From Flavobacterium sp. Leaf82 (GTDB taxonomy: Bacteria; Bacteroidota; Bacteroidia; Flavobacteriales; Flavobacteriaceae), in assembly GCF_001422725.1 (NCBI RefSeq), contig NZ_LMMA01000012.1, forward strand, positions 304,967-368,966: DNA of 64,000 nucleotides, written 5' to 3'. Under the pieces are notes generated by a model. The model saw only the letters and a program-made list of their open reading frames with translations, was not told the origin of the DNA and did no database searches. Positions 41,416-50,179 of this stretch are shown here, piece after piece. Both the position numbers and the translations under genes were made by a program. Numbering within the stretch: position 1 is the stretch's first letter; each line of letters begins with the position of its first letter.

Positions 41416-41974
41416 AAAAGAATTACGCTCACACTATAAAAATCTTCGCAAAGAAATTACTCTTGATGATCTTGAAGAAAAGAGTTTGGCCATAGCCAAT
41501 AATCTAATTCAATTGCCTGTTTGGGATAAAACCTATTATCATGTTTTTTTGCCTATCGAAGAACAAAAAGAGGTAAATACAGAATATGTTTTGCATTTGC
41601 TTTCCGGAAAAGATAAAGAGACTGTGGTTTCTAAAAGTGATTTTGAAACTCGGGGAATGACACATTTTTTATTGACGGATAATACTAAAATCAAAAAAAA
41701 CGAATATAATATTCCCGAACCTGTAAATGGTTTATCAGTTCCATCAGAAACTATCGAGGTTGTTTTTGTACCGCTTTTAGCTTTTGACGTTTCTGGAAAT
41801 CGTGTTGGTTACGGAAAAGGTTTCTATGATAAATTTTTATCCGAATGCAAACCGGAAACCATAAAGATTGGACTTTCGTTCTTTGAAGCCGAAAACGAAA
41901 TCAAAGATGTTTTTGAATCTGATGTAAAACTGGATTATTGCGTGACGCCTGAGAAAGTTTATAATTTTCAATAA
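41402..41974 (+). CDS. 5-formyltetrahydrofolate cyclo-ligase
   Basis: Converts 5-formyl-THF to 5,10-methenyl-THF with ATP. The ATG at 41402 (MPTNKKELRSHYKNLRKEI) gives 190 residues and the normal start; the frame upstream to 41315 overlaps the preceding gene without family similarity. The ATP/folate motif GYGKGFYDKFL and FVPLLAFDVSGNRVG are diagnostic. It overlaps the AstE-like gene by 14 bases, so the two are translated together. Confidence 0.94.
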   Translation: MPTNKKELRSHYKNLRKEITLDDLEEKSLAIANNLIQLPVWDKTYYHVFLPIEEQKEVNTEYVLHLLSGKDKETVVSKSDFETRGMTHFLLTDNTKIKKNEYNIPEPVNGLSVPSETIEVVFVPLLAFDVSGNRVGYGKGFYDKFLSECKPETIKIGLSFFEAENEIKDVFESDVKLDYCVTPEKVYNFQ

Positions 41975-42009
41975 ATTTTGTAGAACAACATATCTTCATA
42001 ATCAAAATC

Positions 42010-42085
42010 GTAGAGACGCACAGCAGTGCGTCTACACAAAGTTTGTCAAAATGCTACATTTAGACGCACTGCTGTGCGTCTCTAC
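42010..42085. repeat. Perfect 25-bp inverted repeat (dispersed hairpin family)
   Basis: Arms 42010-42034 and 42061-42085 are exact complements, each also palindromic at GACGCAC/GTGCGTC. A 25-base relative with two differences is at 55483-55507, and the core CACAGCAGTG also occurs in the loop at 1399-1423. It lies 36 bases past a stop codon and may be a mini-element or RNA processing site. Confidence 0.8.
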
Positions 42086-42195
42086 TATATAAGGGGTTGA
42101 ATGTTTTATGTTATAAACAAAACACTTGTTTAATAGCGTTCAAGCTTAGATTTACTTATATCACTTATATGGTTTATAAAATTCAATAGGCATAA

Positions 42196-42235
42196 AAAAA
42201 AACCAAACTCCAATTGTTGTTAATTAAGAGTTTGG
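42196..42235 (-). terminator. Terminator of the bat operon
   Basis: The stem CCAAACTC/GAGTTTGG (42203-42210 with 42228-42235) is followed on the minus strand by TTTTTTTTT, 30 bases past the batE stop. Confidence 0.82.
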
Positions 42236-42264
42236 GATTTTTTTATTTTAAATTTTAAATAACT

Positions 42265-43011
42265 TTATTTTACTTCTTTAATTGTAGAACCATCAATCCA
42301 TCCTTCAGTTCCGTCTGTTAGTTCAATTTTTTTCCATTGTCCTACAGTTTCAGTAACGTAGACTTTTGCTCCTTCGTGTAATAATATAATAGCGGCACCA
42401 GCTTTTTGCGGTTCGCTGCGAACTTCGCTTAACTCGGCAAAAACAATCGCGGGACGATCATTGTTAAAGTGGTCTTTTTCTGTTATTCCCGCAGAAACAC
42501 TCAATAATAAAGCGATTAAAAGAACAAACATTCCTATGAAATACAGTCTTTTTGAAAGTGTAAGTTGAGAAAAATAATATCCAATAAAACTCAATAAAAA
42601 GATAAACGCAATAGCAACAGAAATCTTTGCCCAGGTATTATAATCAAAAATCCCGGTAAAGCTCTGAATTAATTTAGCAAAACCTACTTTAGGAATTTCC
42701 TTAATCTCGTCTATAGTAAGTTTTTTGGCGAATTTCAAGTTGTTTAAAGTCTCCGGATCGTGAGGTTTTAAAACCAAAGCTTTTTCGTAGTTATAAATAG
42801 AAGGCGCTACTTTATTAAGCTTATAATAAGCATTTCCTAAATTGAAATATAACTCTGCAGAATGTTGTTTGTTTTCTTTGATTATGCTTTCATAAACATC
42901 AACGGCTTCTTGGTATTGTCCCTTTTGGTACAAAGCATTTCCTTTTTCAAAGCTGTTTTGAGCAAAGAAAACCTGAGTGATTAATAAAAAAAGATAGACT
43001 ATATTTTTCAT
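42265..43011 (-). CDS. batE: BatE, TPR and SH3-like membrane protein
   Basis: The last gene of the bat operon, 248 residues from the ATG at 43011 (MKNIVYLFLLITQ); the longer frame has an implausible basic start. A signal peptide precedes three TPR units (about 18-100; GNALYQKGQYQEAVDVYESI, NLGNAYYKLNKVAPSIYNYEKAL). Two transmembrane segments follow (about 123-145 and 150-170), then a C-terminal SH3-like domain (AELSEVRSEP... GWIDGSTIKEV). Bat proteins form a membrane complex with VWA subunits linked to aerotolerance or stress resistance; the exact role of BatE is not known. Confidence 0.88.
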   Translation of the reverse strand: MKNIVYLFLLITQVFFAQNSFEKGNALYQKGQYQEAVDVYESIIKENKQHSAELYFNLGNAYYKLNKVAPSIYNYEKALVLKPHDPETLNNLKFAKKLTIDEIKEIPKVGFAKLIQSFTGIFDYNTWAKISVAIAFIFLLSFIGYYFSQLTLSKRLYFIGMFVLLIALLLSVSAGITEKDHFNNDRPAIVFAELSEVRSEPQKAGAAIILLHEGAKVYVTETVGQWKKIELTDGTEGWIDGSTIKEVK

Positions 43012-43101
43012 TTTATTTCTTTTAAACCTAACATTTCCGAAGTTTCGGGGCAAAACCTGTCAGGTTTGTTTTTTTCTTTGTGAACTTAAATTAAAACCAA
43101 A

Positions 43102-44865
43102 CTAAACAATTTGCTTTTCTAATGCCGAAATGATTAAAACTGCTTTGTCATAATCCTGCTGAATCGAAGCACTTGATGCCGGGGCATAACGGGCAAACTC
43201 ACAGTTTTCTGTCAGGTTAATGAAACTTTGAACTGATTCCGGATTTGCATTTCTCGACAATAATAATTCACTAATATTATCCTTGCTCATTTCTGAAGTT
43301 TCGATATGCAATTTTGCTTTTAGGAAATTGTGCATCGCTTTTTCTAAAGCAATATAAAATGGCTCTTTATTATTGAGTTGTTTTTTAGCTTCAGATAAAT
43401 ATTTCTTCGCCAGTTTATTGTTCATTCTAATTCGGTTTCCTGTTACGTCACCGTCAATTGCTTCTTTTCTTTTCTTAGCCAAAACAATAATTGGTAAGAT
43501 CACAAAAGGTGCGAATAATAAAATATAATACAAATTAGAACCGTAGAAATCATTTTTAGCAATTGCTACTAAAGTTGTTTTAGGTTTTATGTATTTGAAC
43601 TGATCTGTTTTTGTAATTACATTTTTAGACGCGTTTGCTGTTGCAGTTGCTTCTGCCTGCATTGGTCCATCTAACACATCAACCATGATTTCTTGTGAAG
43701 TAATGGTTTTATAAGAACCGGTACTCAAATCAAAGTAAGAAAACTGCATTGGTTTTATCGCATATTTTCCTTTGTATTGTGGAACTATAGAATACTTATC
43801 AGTGATTTTTCCTGACATTCCTGAAAGAGAAGTTGTTACTTGCTCATTATGAACAGGATCGTACATTTCTAATGCATTAGGAACAACAGGTTTTGGTAAA
43901 GTAAACAATTTCATGTTTCCGTTTCCTGAAGCACTTACAATTAAATCCAGACTTTCTCCGCTTTTAAGCGTTGTTTTAGATGGCGTAACCGTAAAATTAA
44001 ATTTACCTACAGCGCCACCAAAACCTTCTGGTTTGGTTGCTTCCGGAAGTGGTCTTACATTAATAGTTTTAGCACCGGCAGAAACAATTTTGTTGTCATC
44101 TGTTAGAATCATCTGGCCATACATGTCACGACGATTTGAAGGCAATTGTACGCTAATATCTAATGAAAGGGGTTCAATGGTTAATCTTCCTGATTTTTGA
44201 GGATATAAAATAGTCTTTTTCAGAATGACATAATAACATCTTTGTCCCTGAAAAGTTCCTTCTTCTATAGAAAGTTGTTTAATGTCGATATTCTGATTCC
44301 AGAAATCATTATACTTTGGTTTCGCCAATTCTTTAAAACCGGTAACATTAATGTTGTTAAAGTATAATTTGTAAACAACCGTTATAGGTTCGTTTAAGTA
44401 TGGAGTTGTTTTTGAAATTTCGGCAACAAGATTCAAAGTTTCATTTGGAACCCCTTGTTGACCTTGTGGTCTGCTGTTGTCATAAGGATCTCTTTCTTGT
44501 GCAACGGCATTTGTTACTACAACTTTTATAGGTTGGGTTTTATAAATCTGCCCATTATATTCAATAGAAGCTTGTTTGATAGAAAACGTCCCTTTTTGAT
44601 TAGGCTGTAAGATATAAGAATATATTTTTTGAAAAGAACTTCTTCCGTTTACCCAAGACTGACTTACTTGCTGACTTGGACCGCCTACAACTCTAAAGCC
44701 ATCAAATGAAGGTTGGTCAAAGTTATCCCCATCAACATTCATGATAAAGTCAATACGTAATCTTTCGTTTACTCCAAGCGTATTTTTGCTTACTCTGGCT
44801 TCAAATTGAACTTGAGCCATAAGCCCTTGAAAAGTGAATAGTAATAAAATTAAATATCTTTTCAT
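43102..44865 (-). CDS. batD: BatD, exported protein
   Basis: A 587-residue envelope protein. After a signal peptide (about 1-17) come beta-sandwich repeats (VSKNTLGVNERLRIDFIMNVDG..., and KTTLKSGESLDLIVSASGNGNM, near 285-310) typical of BatD/BAT1 proteins, a transmembrane segment (about 435-455) and a cytoplasmic helical tail. It lies between batC and batE in the operon and probably forms the periplasmic part of the Bat complex with BatA and BatB. Confidence 0.9.
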   Translation of the reverse strand: MKRYLILLLFTFQGLMAQVQFEARVSKNTLGVNERLRIDFIMNVDGDNFDQPSFDGFRVVGGPSQQVSQSWVNGRSSFQKIYSYILQPNQKGTFSIKQASIEYNGQIYKTQPIKVVVTNAVAQERDPYDNSRPQGQQGVPNETLNLVAEISKTTPYLNEPITVVYKLYFNNINVTGFKELAKPKYNDFWNQNIDIKQLSIEEGTFQGQRCYYVILKKTILYPQKSGRLTIEPLSLDISVQLPSNRRDMYGQMILTDDNKIVSAGAKTINVRPLPEATKPEGFGGAVGKFNFTVTPSKTTLKSGESLDLIVSASGNGNMKLFTLPKPVVPNALEMYDPVHNEQVTTSLSGMSGKITDKYSIVPQYKGKYAIKPMQFSYFDLSTGSYKTITSQEIMVDVLDGPMQAEATATANASKNVITKTDQFKYIKPKTTLVAIAKNDFYGSNLYYILLFAPFVILPIIVLAKKRKEAIDGDVTGNRIRMNNKLAKKYLSEAKKQLNNKEPFYIALEKAMHNFLKAKLHIETSEMSKDNISELLLSRNANPESVQSFINLTENCEFARYAPASSASIQQDYDKAVLIISALEKQIV

Positions 44866-45019
44866 TAAATTGTTTAATCGTTGTTTGTTAAGCTGTTTAA
44901 CTGTTAAATTGTTTATTGTTTATTGTTTATTGTTTTAATCGTTTTTTTTACAGTTTTATTGTTTATGCGTTCGGTCTAAATCAAATTAAGGATTAACGAA
45001 TAAACGATTCAACCTTATT

Positions 45020-45796
45020 TTACCAGTCTTTTTCTGCTTTTCTAGGATTTCCTTTTACTTTTTGAGCGTTAACTTTATCCTGAATTTTCTTTTCTTCGTT
45101 GTTTACAGCATCTAATAAATTTTGAACGCGGTCTTTAGAAATTCCGCCAGGCTGTGGTTTTGGTTCTCCTTTATTGTCAGACTTGTCATCTTTCTTAGGA
45201 TCATTTTTACCATCTTTTTTGTCTTTGTCTTTATCGCCTTTGTCGTCCTTTTTATCTTTGTCCTTATCCTTGTCTTTATTTTTATCCTTGTCCTTGTCTT
45301 TATCTTTGTTTTTATCCTTGTCTTTGTCCTTATCCTTATTCTTGTCTTTGTTTTTATCGTTTTTAGGCGGATTTTCTTTTAGCTTCTGTTTTGCGTAAGC
45401 ATAATTATAACGCGTTTCATCATCAGTAGGATCATTGCGTAAAGCTTCTTTATAGGCTTCAACTGCTTGCGTATAATCCTTCTCTTTCATTAAAACATTT
45501 CCTAAATTATGTAAAGCTTTATGTTTTTCAGGTCTTGTTTTGGCATTCTTTATAGCTTTCGCATAAGCGAATTTAGCTTCAGAAACCTGATTTTGTCTGT
45601 AAATAGTATTTCCTAAGTTATAAGGAGCAGTGGCACGTTTTGAAAATTTTGATTCTGAAATCCTGTAATTGGCTTCAGCATCAACAAATTTATTCTGCTT
45701 ATATTCTTCATTGGCATCAGGCAATGTCTTGTCTTTCTCCTGAGCCGAAACAGCCAAAGAAAACGTTAGTAAAATATAAAGAAGTAAATTTTTCAT
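45020..45796 (-). CDS. batC: BatC, TPR protein with a Lys/Asp low-complexity linker
   Basis: A 258-residue exported TPR protein. The signal peptide ends at AVSAQ (18-19). TPR units cover about 25-135 (ATAPYNLGNTIYRQNQ; LHNLGNVLMKEKDY; AVEAYKEALR). Residues 145-205 consist almost only of Lys and Asp with a few Asn (KDKDKDK units), encoded by imperfect hexamer repeats, then a short helix (DRVQNLLDAVNNEEKKIQDKV). Such linkers are usually disordered. The gene lies between batB and batD. Reverse-frame ORFs across this repeat are artefacts. Confidence 0.9.
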   Translation of the reverse strand: MKNLLLYILLTFSLAVSAQEKDKTLPDANEEYKQNKFVDAEANYRISESKFSKRATAPYNLGNTIYRQNQVSEAKFAYAKAIKNAKTRPEKHKALHNLGNVLMKEKDYTQAVEAYKEALRNDPTDDETRYNYAYAKQKLKENPPKNDKNKDKNKDKDKDKDKNKDKDKDKDKNKDKDKDKDKKDDKGDKDKDKKDGKNDPKKDDKSDNKGEPKPQPGGISKDRVQNLLDAVNNEEKKIQDKVNAQKVKGNPRKAEKDW

Positions 45797-45821
45797 TCTA
45801 ATTTTTTATGTTTTTTAGTTT

Positions 45822-45916
45822 GCCACTAATTCCGCCAATTATCACTAACTAAATGTTTTTTATTTTTGAATTTCACAAAGACATTTTTCTTTCGTGTTAT
45901 TCGTGCAATTAGTGGC
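45822..45916. repeat. Spacer-closing GCCACTAATT/AATTAGTGGC repeat
   Basis: Perfect 10-base arms 45822-45831 and 45907-45916, 25 bases from the batC start and 8 bases from the batB stop. It shares its GCCAC/GTGGC outer words with the repeats at 21476 and 53327. Confidence 0.65.
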
Positions 45917-45924
45917 TAACTTTA

Positions 45925-46959
45925 TTATTTCTTTTCGTTAAATAAATTCAACTCTTTTATCCAGTTTGTTTTTCTTTCTAAAAGGAAAATGTCAACAAAC
46001 AATAATAAGAAGGCAAAGCCAATGAACCATTGATATTGCGATTGAAAATCGGCCATTTGTGTCGCTTCAAATTCGGTTTTCTGAATATTGTTTAGCGCGT
46101 TTTTTATGTATTCTAAAACTTCCTTAGTACTTCCGCCATAAACATAACCGCCTTTTGTAGCTTTTGCAATGGTTTTTAATCCTTCCTGATTTAGTTTTGT
46201 AATAACAGTTTGTCCGTTTTGATCTTTTTGATAGCTTTTAACTACGCCATTTTCCTTTAACGGAATTGTTCCTCCTTTTTCGGTTCCAACTCCAATGGTA
46301 ATAATTTTCATTCCCATTTTATTGGCTTCTTCAGCTGCTGATGAAGCTCCTTCAGAATGGTCTTCACCATCAGAAATTAAAATCAATAATTTGCTGGTTT
46401 TGCTTTTTTCATCAAAATAAGTCGATGATAATCTAATGGCTTCATCAAGTGAAGTTCCTTGCGACGAAACCATATCCGGAGTCATACTTTGCAGGAACAT
46501 TTTTGCAACACTATAATCTGATGTGATAGGCAAAACCGGGAAAGCACTTCCTGCGTAGGCTACGATTCCAATTCTGTCACTTCCTAGATTGTTGATGATT
46601 TGCGAAACCAATTGTTTACTTTTTTCTAAACGGCTTGGTGCAACATCTTCGGCAAGCATACTTTTAGAAACGTCGACAGCAAAAACGATATCAATTCCTT
46701 CGCGTTTTACAGTTTCCATTTTAGTTCCAATCTTCGGATTTACTAAACCAATGATTAAACAAGCAAGCGCCAAAAGAATTACTGATATTTTTAAAACCGG
46801 TTTAAAAACAGATCTTTCCGGACTCAGTCTTTTTACCATTTCGAGGTCACCAAATTCGCGTTGCTTTTTTCTTTTCCAATACATATTAAAAAGGAAAACA
46901 CACACCACAATTGGGAGTAATAATAAAAAGTATAAATATTTTTTTTCGTCTAATTCCAT
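45925..46959 (-). CDS. batB: BatB, membrane VWA-domain protein
   Basis: A 344-residue inner-membrane protein. Hydrophobic segments lie near 8-25 and 53-75, with another at about 312-330. The VWA domain between has the MIDAS motif FAVDVSKSMLAEDVAP (near 90-105), ITSDYSVAK with the later Thr, and ISDGEDHSEG. It is the second VWA subunit of the Bat complex and is 90 bases downstream of batA. Confidence 0.93.
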   Translation of the reverse strand: MELDEKKYLYFLLLLPIVVCVFLFNMYWKRKKQREFGDLEMVKRLSPERSVFKPVLKISVILLALACLIIGLVNPKIGTKMETVKREGIDIVFAVDVSKSMLAEDVAPSRLEKSKQLVSQIINNLGSDRIGIVAYAGSAFPVLPITSDYSVAKMFLQSMTPDMVSSQGTSLDEAIRLSSTYFDEKSKTSKLLILISDGEDHSEGASSAAEEANKMGMKIITIGVGTEKGGTIPLKENGVVKSYQKDQNGQTVITKLNQEGLKTIAKATKGGYVYGGSTKEVLEYIKNALNNIQKTEFEATQMADFQSQYQWFIGFAFLLLFVDIFLLERKTNWIKELNLFNEKK

Positions 46960-46976
46960 TTTTTAATTCTAGTTCT

Positions 46977-47040
46977 CAGTCGCAGTTTTCAGTCTCGGTT
47001 TTCAGCTGTAAACTGTAAAACTGTGACTGCGACTGCGACT
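46977..47040. repeat. Spacer-closing inverted repeat between batA and batB
   Basis: CAGTCGCAGTTTT (46977-46989) pairs with 47017-47029 with one mismatch, and the CGCAGT/ACTGCG words are further repeated up to 47040. Arms are 17 and 8 bases from the flanking start and stop. Confidence 0.65.
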
Positions 47041-47048
47041 AAAATATT

Positions 47049-48050
47049 TTAAATAAAGCTTCTGTAAACCGTATTTCTTAAACCAACTTCTAACAATAAT
47101 AAAAATGCTGCGAATAAAACAAAAACTCTGTATTTTTCGTCGTAATCGTAGAACTTTAATTCTTGAATTTCTGTAGTTTCCAGTTTATTAATCGCATTAT
47201 ATATTTCGGCTAATCGATCATTACTTGTTGCTCTAAAATAAGTTCCATCGGTTTTACGCGCAATATTTTTCATTAATTGTTCGTCGATTTCAACTTTTTG
47301 CATTTTATATAAAAAACCTCCGTTTGGTGCGTAAGCATATGGAGAGGCAGCCATTCCGTTTGTACCAATACCAATGGTGTATACTTTTATTCCGTATTGT
47401 TTTGCAATATCTGATGCTGTTTCAGGTTCGATAAAACCGGCATTATTAACACCATCTGTCATTAAAATAATCACACGGCTTTTTGCTTTACTATCTTTTA
47501 AACGGTTTACAGCAGTTGCTAATCCCATCCCAATTCCTGTTCCGTCTTGTAAAACCGTATCGTATTTAATGCTTTTTATGGCTTCAAGAATAATAGCTTT
47601 ATCACTTGTAACCGGTGTTTTTGTATAAGCTTCAGAGGCGTATAAAACCAATCCAACTCTGTCGTTAGGTCTTTCTCCAACAAAATCTGCAGCGACTCTT
47701 TTTAAAGCTTCCATACGGTTTGGCTTTAAATCTTTTGCCAGCATACTTCCAGAAACGTCTATTGCAAGAACAATATCAATTCCTTTCGTTGTTTTAGTCT
47801 GACTGCTAATGTCTACAGTTCTTGGTCTTGCCAAGGCTATAATTAAAGAGCTTAATCCTAAAATTCTAAAAACGTATAAAGCAGGTTTAAGTTTTGTTAA
47901 AAGCGATTCGCTGTTTTTAAAACCCTGAGTAGAACTCATTTTTAAAGTAGCCGATTGCTGGTTGCGTTTCCAGAAAAACCAAGCGATTGCAATTGGAATT
48001 AATAGAAACAACCAAAAAAATTCTGGATTTAAAAAAGTTATCTTTCCCAT
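47049..48050 (-). CDS. batA: BatA, membrane VWA-domain protein
   Basis: A 333-residue inner-membrane protein with N-terminal helices (about 10-25 and 56-76), a VWA domain (MIDAS in LAIDVSGSMLAKDLKP near 95-110; PVTSDKAI; MTDGVNNAGFIEP) and a C-terminal helix (about 308-325). The start overlaps the stop of the upstream gene by one base. BatA is the first VWA protein of the Bat complex, expected to be acted on by the MoxR ATPase encoded at the operon start. Confidence 0.93.
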   Translation of the reverse strand: MGKITFLNPEFFWLFLLIPIAIAWFFWKRNQQSATLKMSSTQGFKNSESLLTKLKPALYVFRILGLSSLIIALARPRTVDISSQTKTTKGIDIVLAIDVSGSMLAKDLKPNRMEALKRVAADFVGERPNDRVGLVLYASEAYTKTPVTSDKAIILEAIKSIKYDTVLQDGTGIGMGLATAVNRLKDSKAKSRVIILMTDGVNNAGFIEPETASDIAKQYGIKVYTIGIGTNGMAASPYAYAPNGGFLYKMQKVEIDEQLMKNIARKTDGTYFRATSNDRLAEIYNAINKLETTEIQELKFYDYDEKYRVFVLFAAFLLLLEVGLRNTVYRSFI

Positions 48051-49684
48051 TAGTTGCTCGCTTTTCTAAGTTCAACAGAATTTAAAATTCTAGTTGTAAT
48101 ATCATTGGCGTATGTGTCACCTTCTTCGTGTAAAATCATAATTTGTTGTAATCCCTGATCTTGTTTAAAAAGTAAAAGTTCATAATAAGCCTTTGTACTA
48201 GTTTTATCAACTGGGTTAAAAACAGTCATCGTACCATATCCTTTTACACCCTGAATACCTGCACTTGTCTGAAAATCTTCTTGTTTTACAATAATATTTT
48301 GTCCGCCCTGAGCTTCGATAACTTTAAGGGATCCTTCTAATGCTTTTGCTAAATCTATATCTGTAGGATTTTTAAACTTACTCGTAGAAACGGTTACGTA
48401 AAAATTACCTACCATGCTTCCATAAGTAAAAAGCTGCATCTCCTTGATTAACGCCATTGTTTCTTTTGGAAGTACTTTTTGAGTATCCATTCGTTTTAAA
48501 ACCTTTGGAGTTTCAATGACTACACCAGGATTTCCGTATTCACTTTTTACCCATTCGCCTTCTAATAATTCTTTAGACGGATGACCAATAAGATTGTCTT
48601 TTACATAAGTAAAACCTTTAGTAGCGATAAAGAATGCTGTTGTTGCTATAAATAAAAATAAAACTGTACCAACTGCGATAGCAATACGTTTATTACGCTT
48701 TTTAAGCAGCTGAAGCTTTATTTGTTTTTGTCTTTGTGCTTCGTTCAGTAATTGATCTTCTTCTTCAGCCGGAACTTCAGTTGGAATTGCGTTATCAAGC
48801 GTTAATATTACTTTCTGAATTTTATTTCGATCATCAGTAATTTCGAAATCAAGCGGTTTAGATTTTGCAAATTTTACTAAATCGGCCTGACGTAAAACAC
48901 GCTCTAAATTTTCGACAGTTTCTGGAGTCAAAGTCATTTTTTTCTTGGTAGAAGCAAATCTTATCGCCTGAATTAATTCAGATGTTGTGCTTTCCATTGC
49001 AGGAATATGAATCGCTTCTTCGATATAGTTTCGTGCAATATCTGTCAGTTCACTATAATATTCTTTGATTTCGCCTTTCTGAACCAATTCTTTTTGCTCC
49101 AAATTGTTCAGTAAACTTGTCGCTTTTTCGATAGGAGTTTTATAAACTTCTTCTTCAATTTTTTTCTTTTGGTGTTTTTTAACGTACCAATATACAAAAG
49201 CACCAATTGCAAGAATTACAACCACAATTAAAAGGTAAAGCCACCAATCGCTAATACCGCTATCAGCAGCAGTAATATCTTTGATGTCATACATTTTTTG
49301 TTGTAAAGTATCGACTTTTACATTGGCAACTTCAACACGAATAGAATCAGTAAAATATGGTTTTTTGTCAATTAAAATCTGAACACTCGGAATAACATAT
49401 TTTCCGGAATCAAATTGTGTTAAGCCATATTTTTTGATTAACTCATATGTGTCATTTTTCTTTACGGTATCAATTGGATAGGATTGAATTACTTCAAGCT
49501 GACCAATAGTTTTTAGTTTAGGAAAAACAACTTTAGATTTTGAGCTGACAACCGTTTTAAGCGTTAACTTAAATTCGGCTCCAATTTTATTTTTTGTGGT
49601 ATCAATGCTCGTCTCCACTTGTTTTTGCTGGGCAAAAATAGCAGAGGAAAGTAAAAATAAAAATATGTAAAACTTTAATTTCAT
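48050..49684 (-). CDS. BatD-like membrane protein of the bat operon
   Basis: A 544-residue protein with a signal peptide (1-19), an exported beta-rich domain of about 120 residues, a transmembrane helix (about 149-170), a cytoplasmic helical domain (170-335; TPIEKATSLLNNLEQKEL...YYSELTDIARNYIEEA), a second helix (about 338-358) and a C-terminal domain. The DUF4381-like middle is common in Bat/MoxR operons. It overlaps the batA start by one base. It probably joins BatA and BatB in the membrane; this is context-based. Confidence 0.78.
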   Translation of the reverse strand: MKLKFYIFLFLLSSAIFAQQKQVETSIDTTKNKIGAEFKLTLKTVVSSKSKVVFPKLKTIGQLEVIQSYPIDTVKKNDTYELIKKYGLTQFDSGKYVIPSVQILIDKKPYFTDSIRVEVANVKVDTLQQKMYDIKDITAADSGISDWWLYLLIVVVILAIGAFVYWYVKKHQKKKIEEEVYKTPIEKATSLLNNLEQKELVQKGEIKEYYSELTDIARNYIEEAIHIPAMESTTSELIQAIRFASTKKKMTLTPETVENLERVLRQADLVKFAKSKPLDFEITDDRNKIQKVILTLDNAIPTEVPAEEEDQLLNEAQRQKQIKLQLLKKRNKRIAIAVGTVLFLFIATTAFFIATKGFTYVKDNLIGHPSKELLEGEWVKSEYGNPGVVIETPKVLKRMDTQKVLPKETMALIKEMQLFTYGSMVGNFYVTVSTSKFKNPTDIDLAKALEGSLKVIEAQGGQNIIVKQEDFQTSAGIQGVKGYGTMTVFNPVDKTSTKAYYELLLFKQDQGLQQIMILHEEGDTYANDITTRILNSVELRKASN

Positions 49685-49759
49685 TATGATTAACGATTGA
49701 AGATTAACGATTTTTGATTTCAGATTTTATGCTGAAACTAAAATTATAATCTTTTGTTT

Positions 49760-50116
49760 TTATGAATTATTTTTTGATGTTTTAATGCTTGAAACAAATA
49801 TTGATATTAATTCATTGACTTCTGTTTTGGCTTTTGACAAATTTTGCAAATCTGAAGATAAATTTGCTTTCTCAATTATTTTTAAGCAAACAAAAGTTTC
49901 TCTTAACTCCTTTAAGCAAATTCCCATTTTATGAATAAAATCTTTTTTGCTTTCTGCGCTTTGTGCTTCACCATAATTCAAGGCGGGAGATGTACTTGAT
50001 CGCGTTATTTGACCTAATAAATGATTTCCAGCGTAATTTTTTTCAAATTTAAAAGTTAATAAAATTATGCTTGCAGCAAAATCAATTAATCTATTTTCCA
50101 ATTCTTGTTTATTCAT
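49760..50116 (-). CDS. Four-helix-bundle protein inside the bat operon
   Basis: A 118-residue all-helical protein of the S23/23S rRNA intervening-sequence-protein family. Conserved blocks are QITRSSTSPALNYGEAQSAESKKDFIHKMGICLKEL in two parts. It shares this block with the broken copy at 34125-34484. Members are not usual bat components. It is placed between the DUF58 gene and the BatD-like gene, on their strand, suggesting insertion into the operon. Role unknown. Confidence 0.85.
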   Translation of the reverse strand: MNKQELENRLIDFAASIILLTFKFEKNYAGNHLLGQITRSSTSPALNYGEAQSAESKKDFIHKMGICLKELRETFVCLKIIEKANLSSDLQNLSKAKTEVNELISIFVSSIKTSKNNS

Positions 50117-50179
50117 TTTCTAGTTTTACTTATCGCCTCCATCATAAATCATAAATCGTTAATCTAAATTCTTAAATCA

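Noticed and set aside
45122..45398. Two plus-strand ORFs rich in Leu/Phe/Ser or Val/Phe
   Set aside because: They are reverse-strand readings of the Lys/Asp repeat in batC, with no start context.
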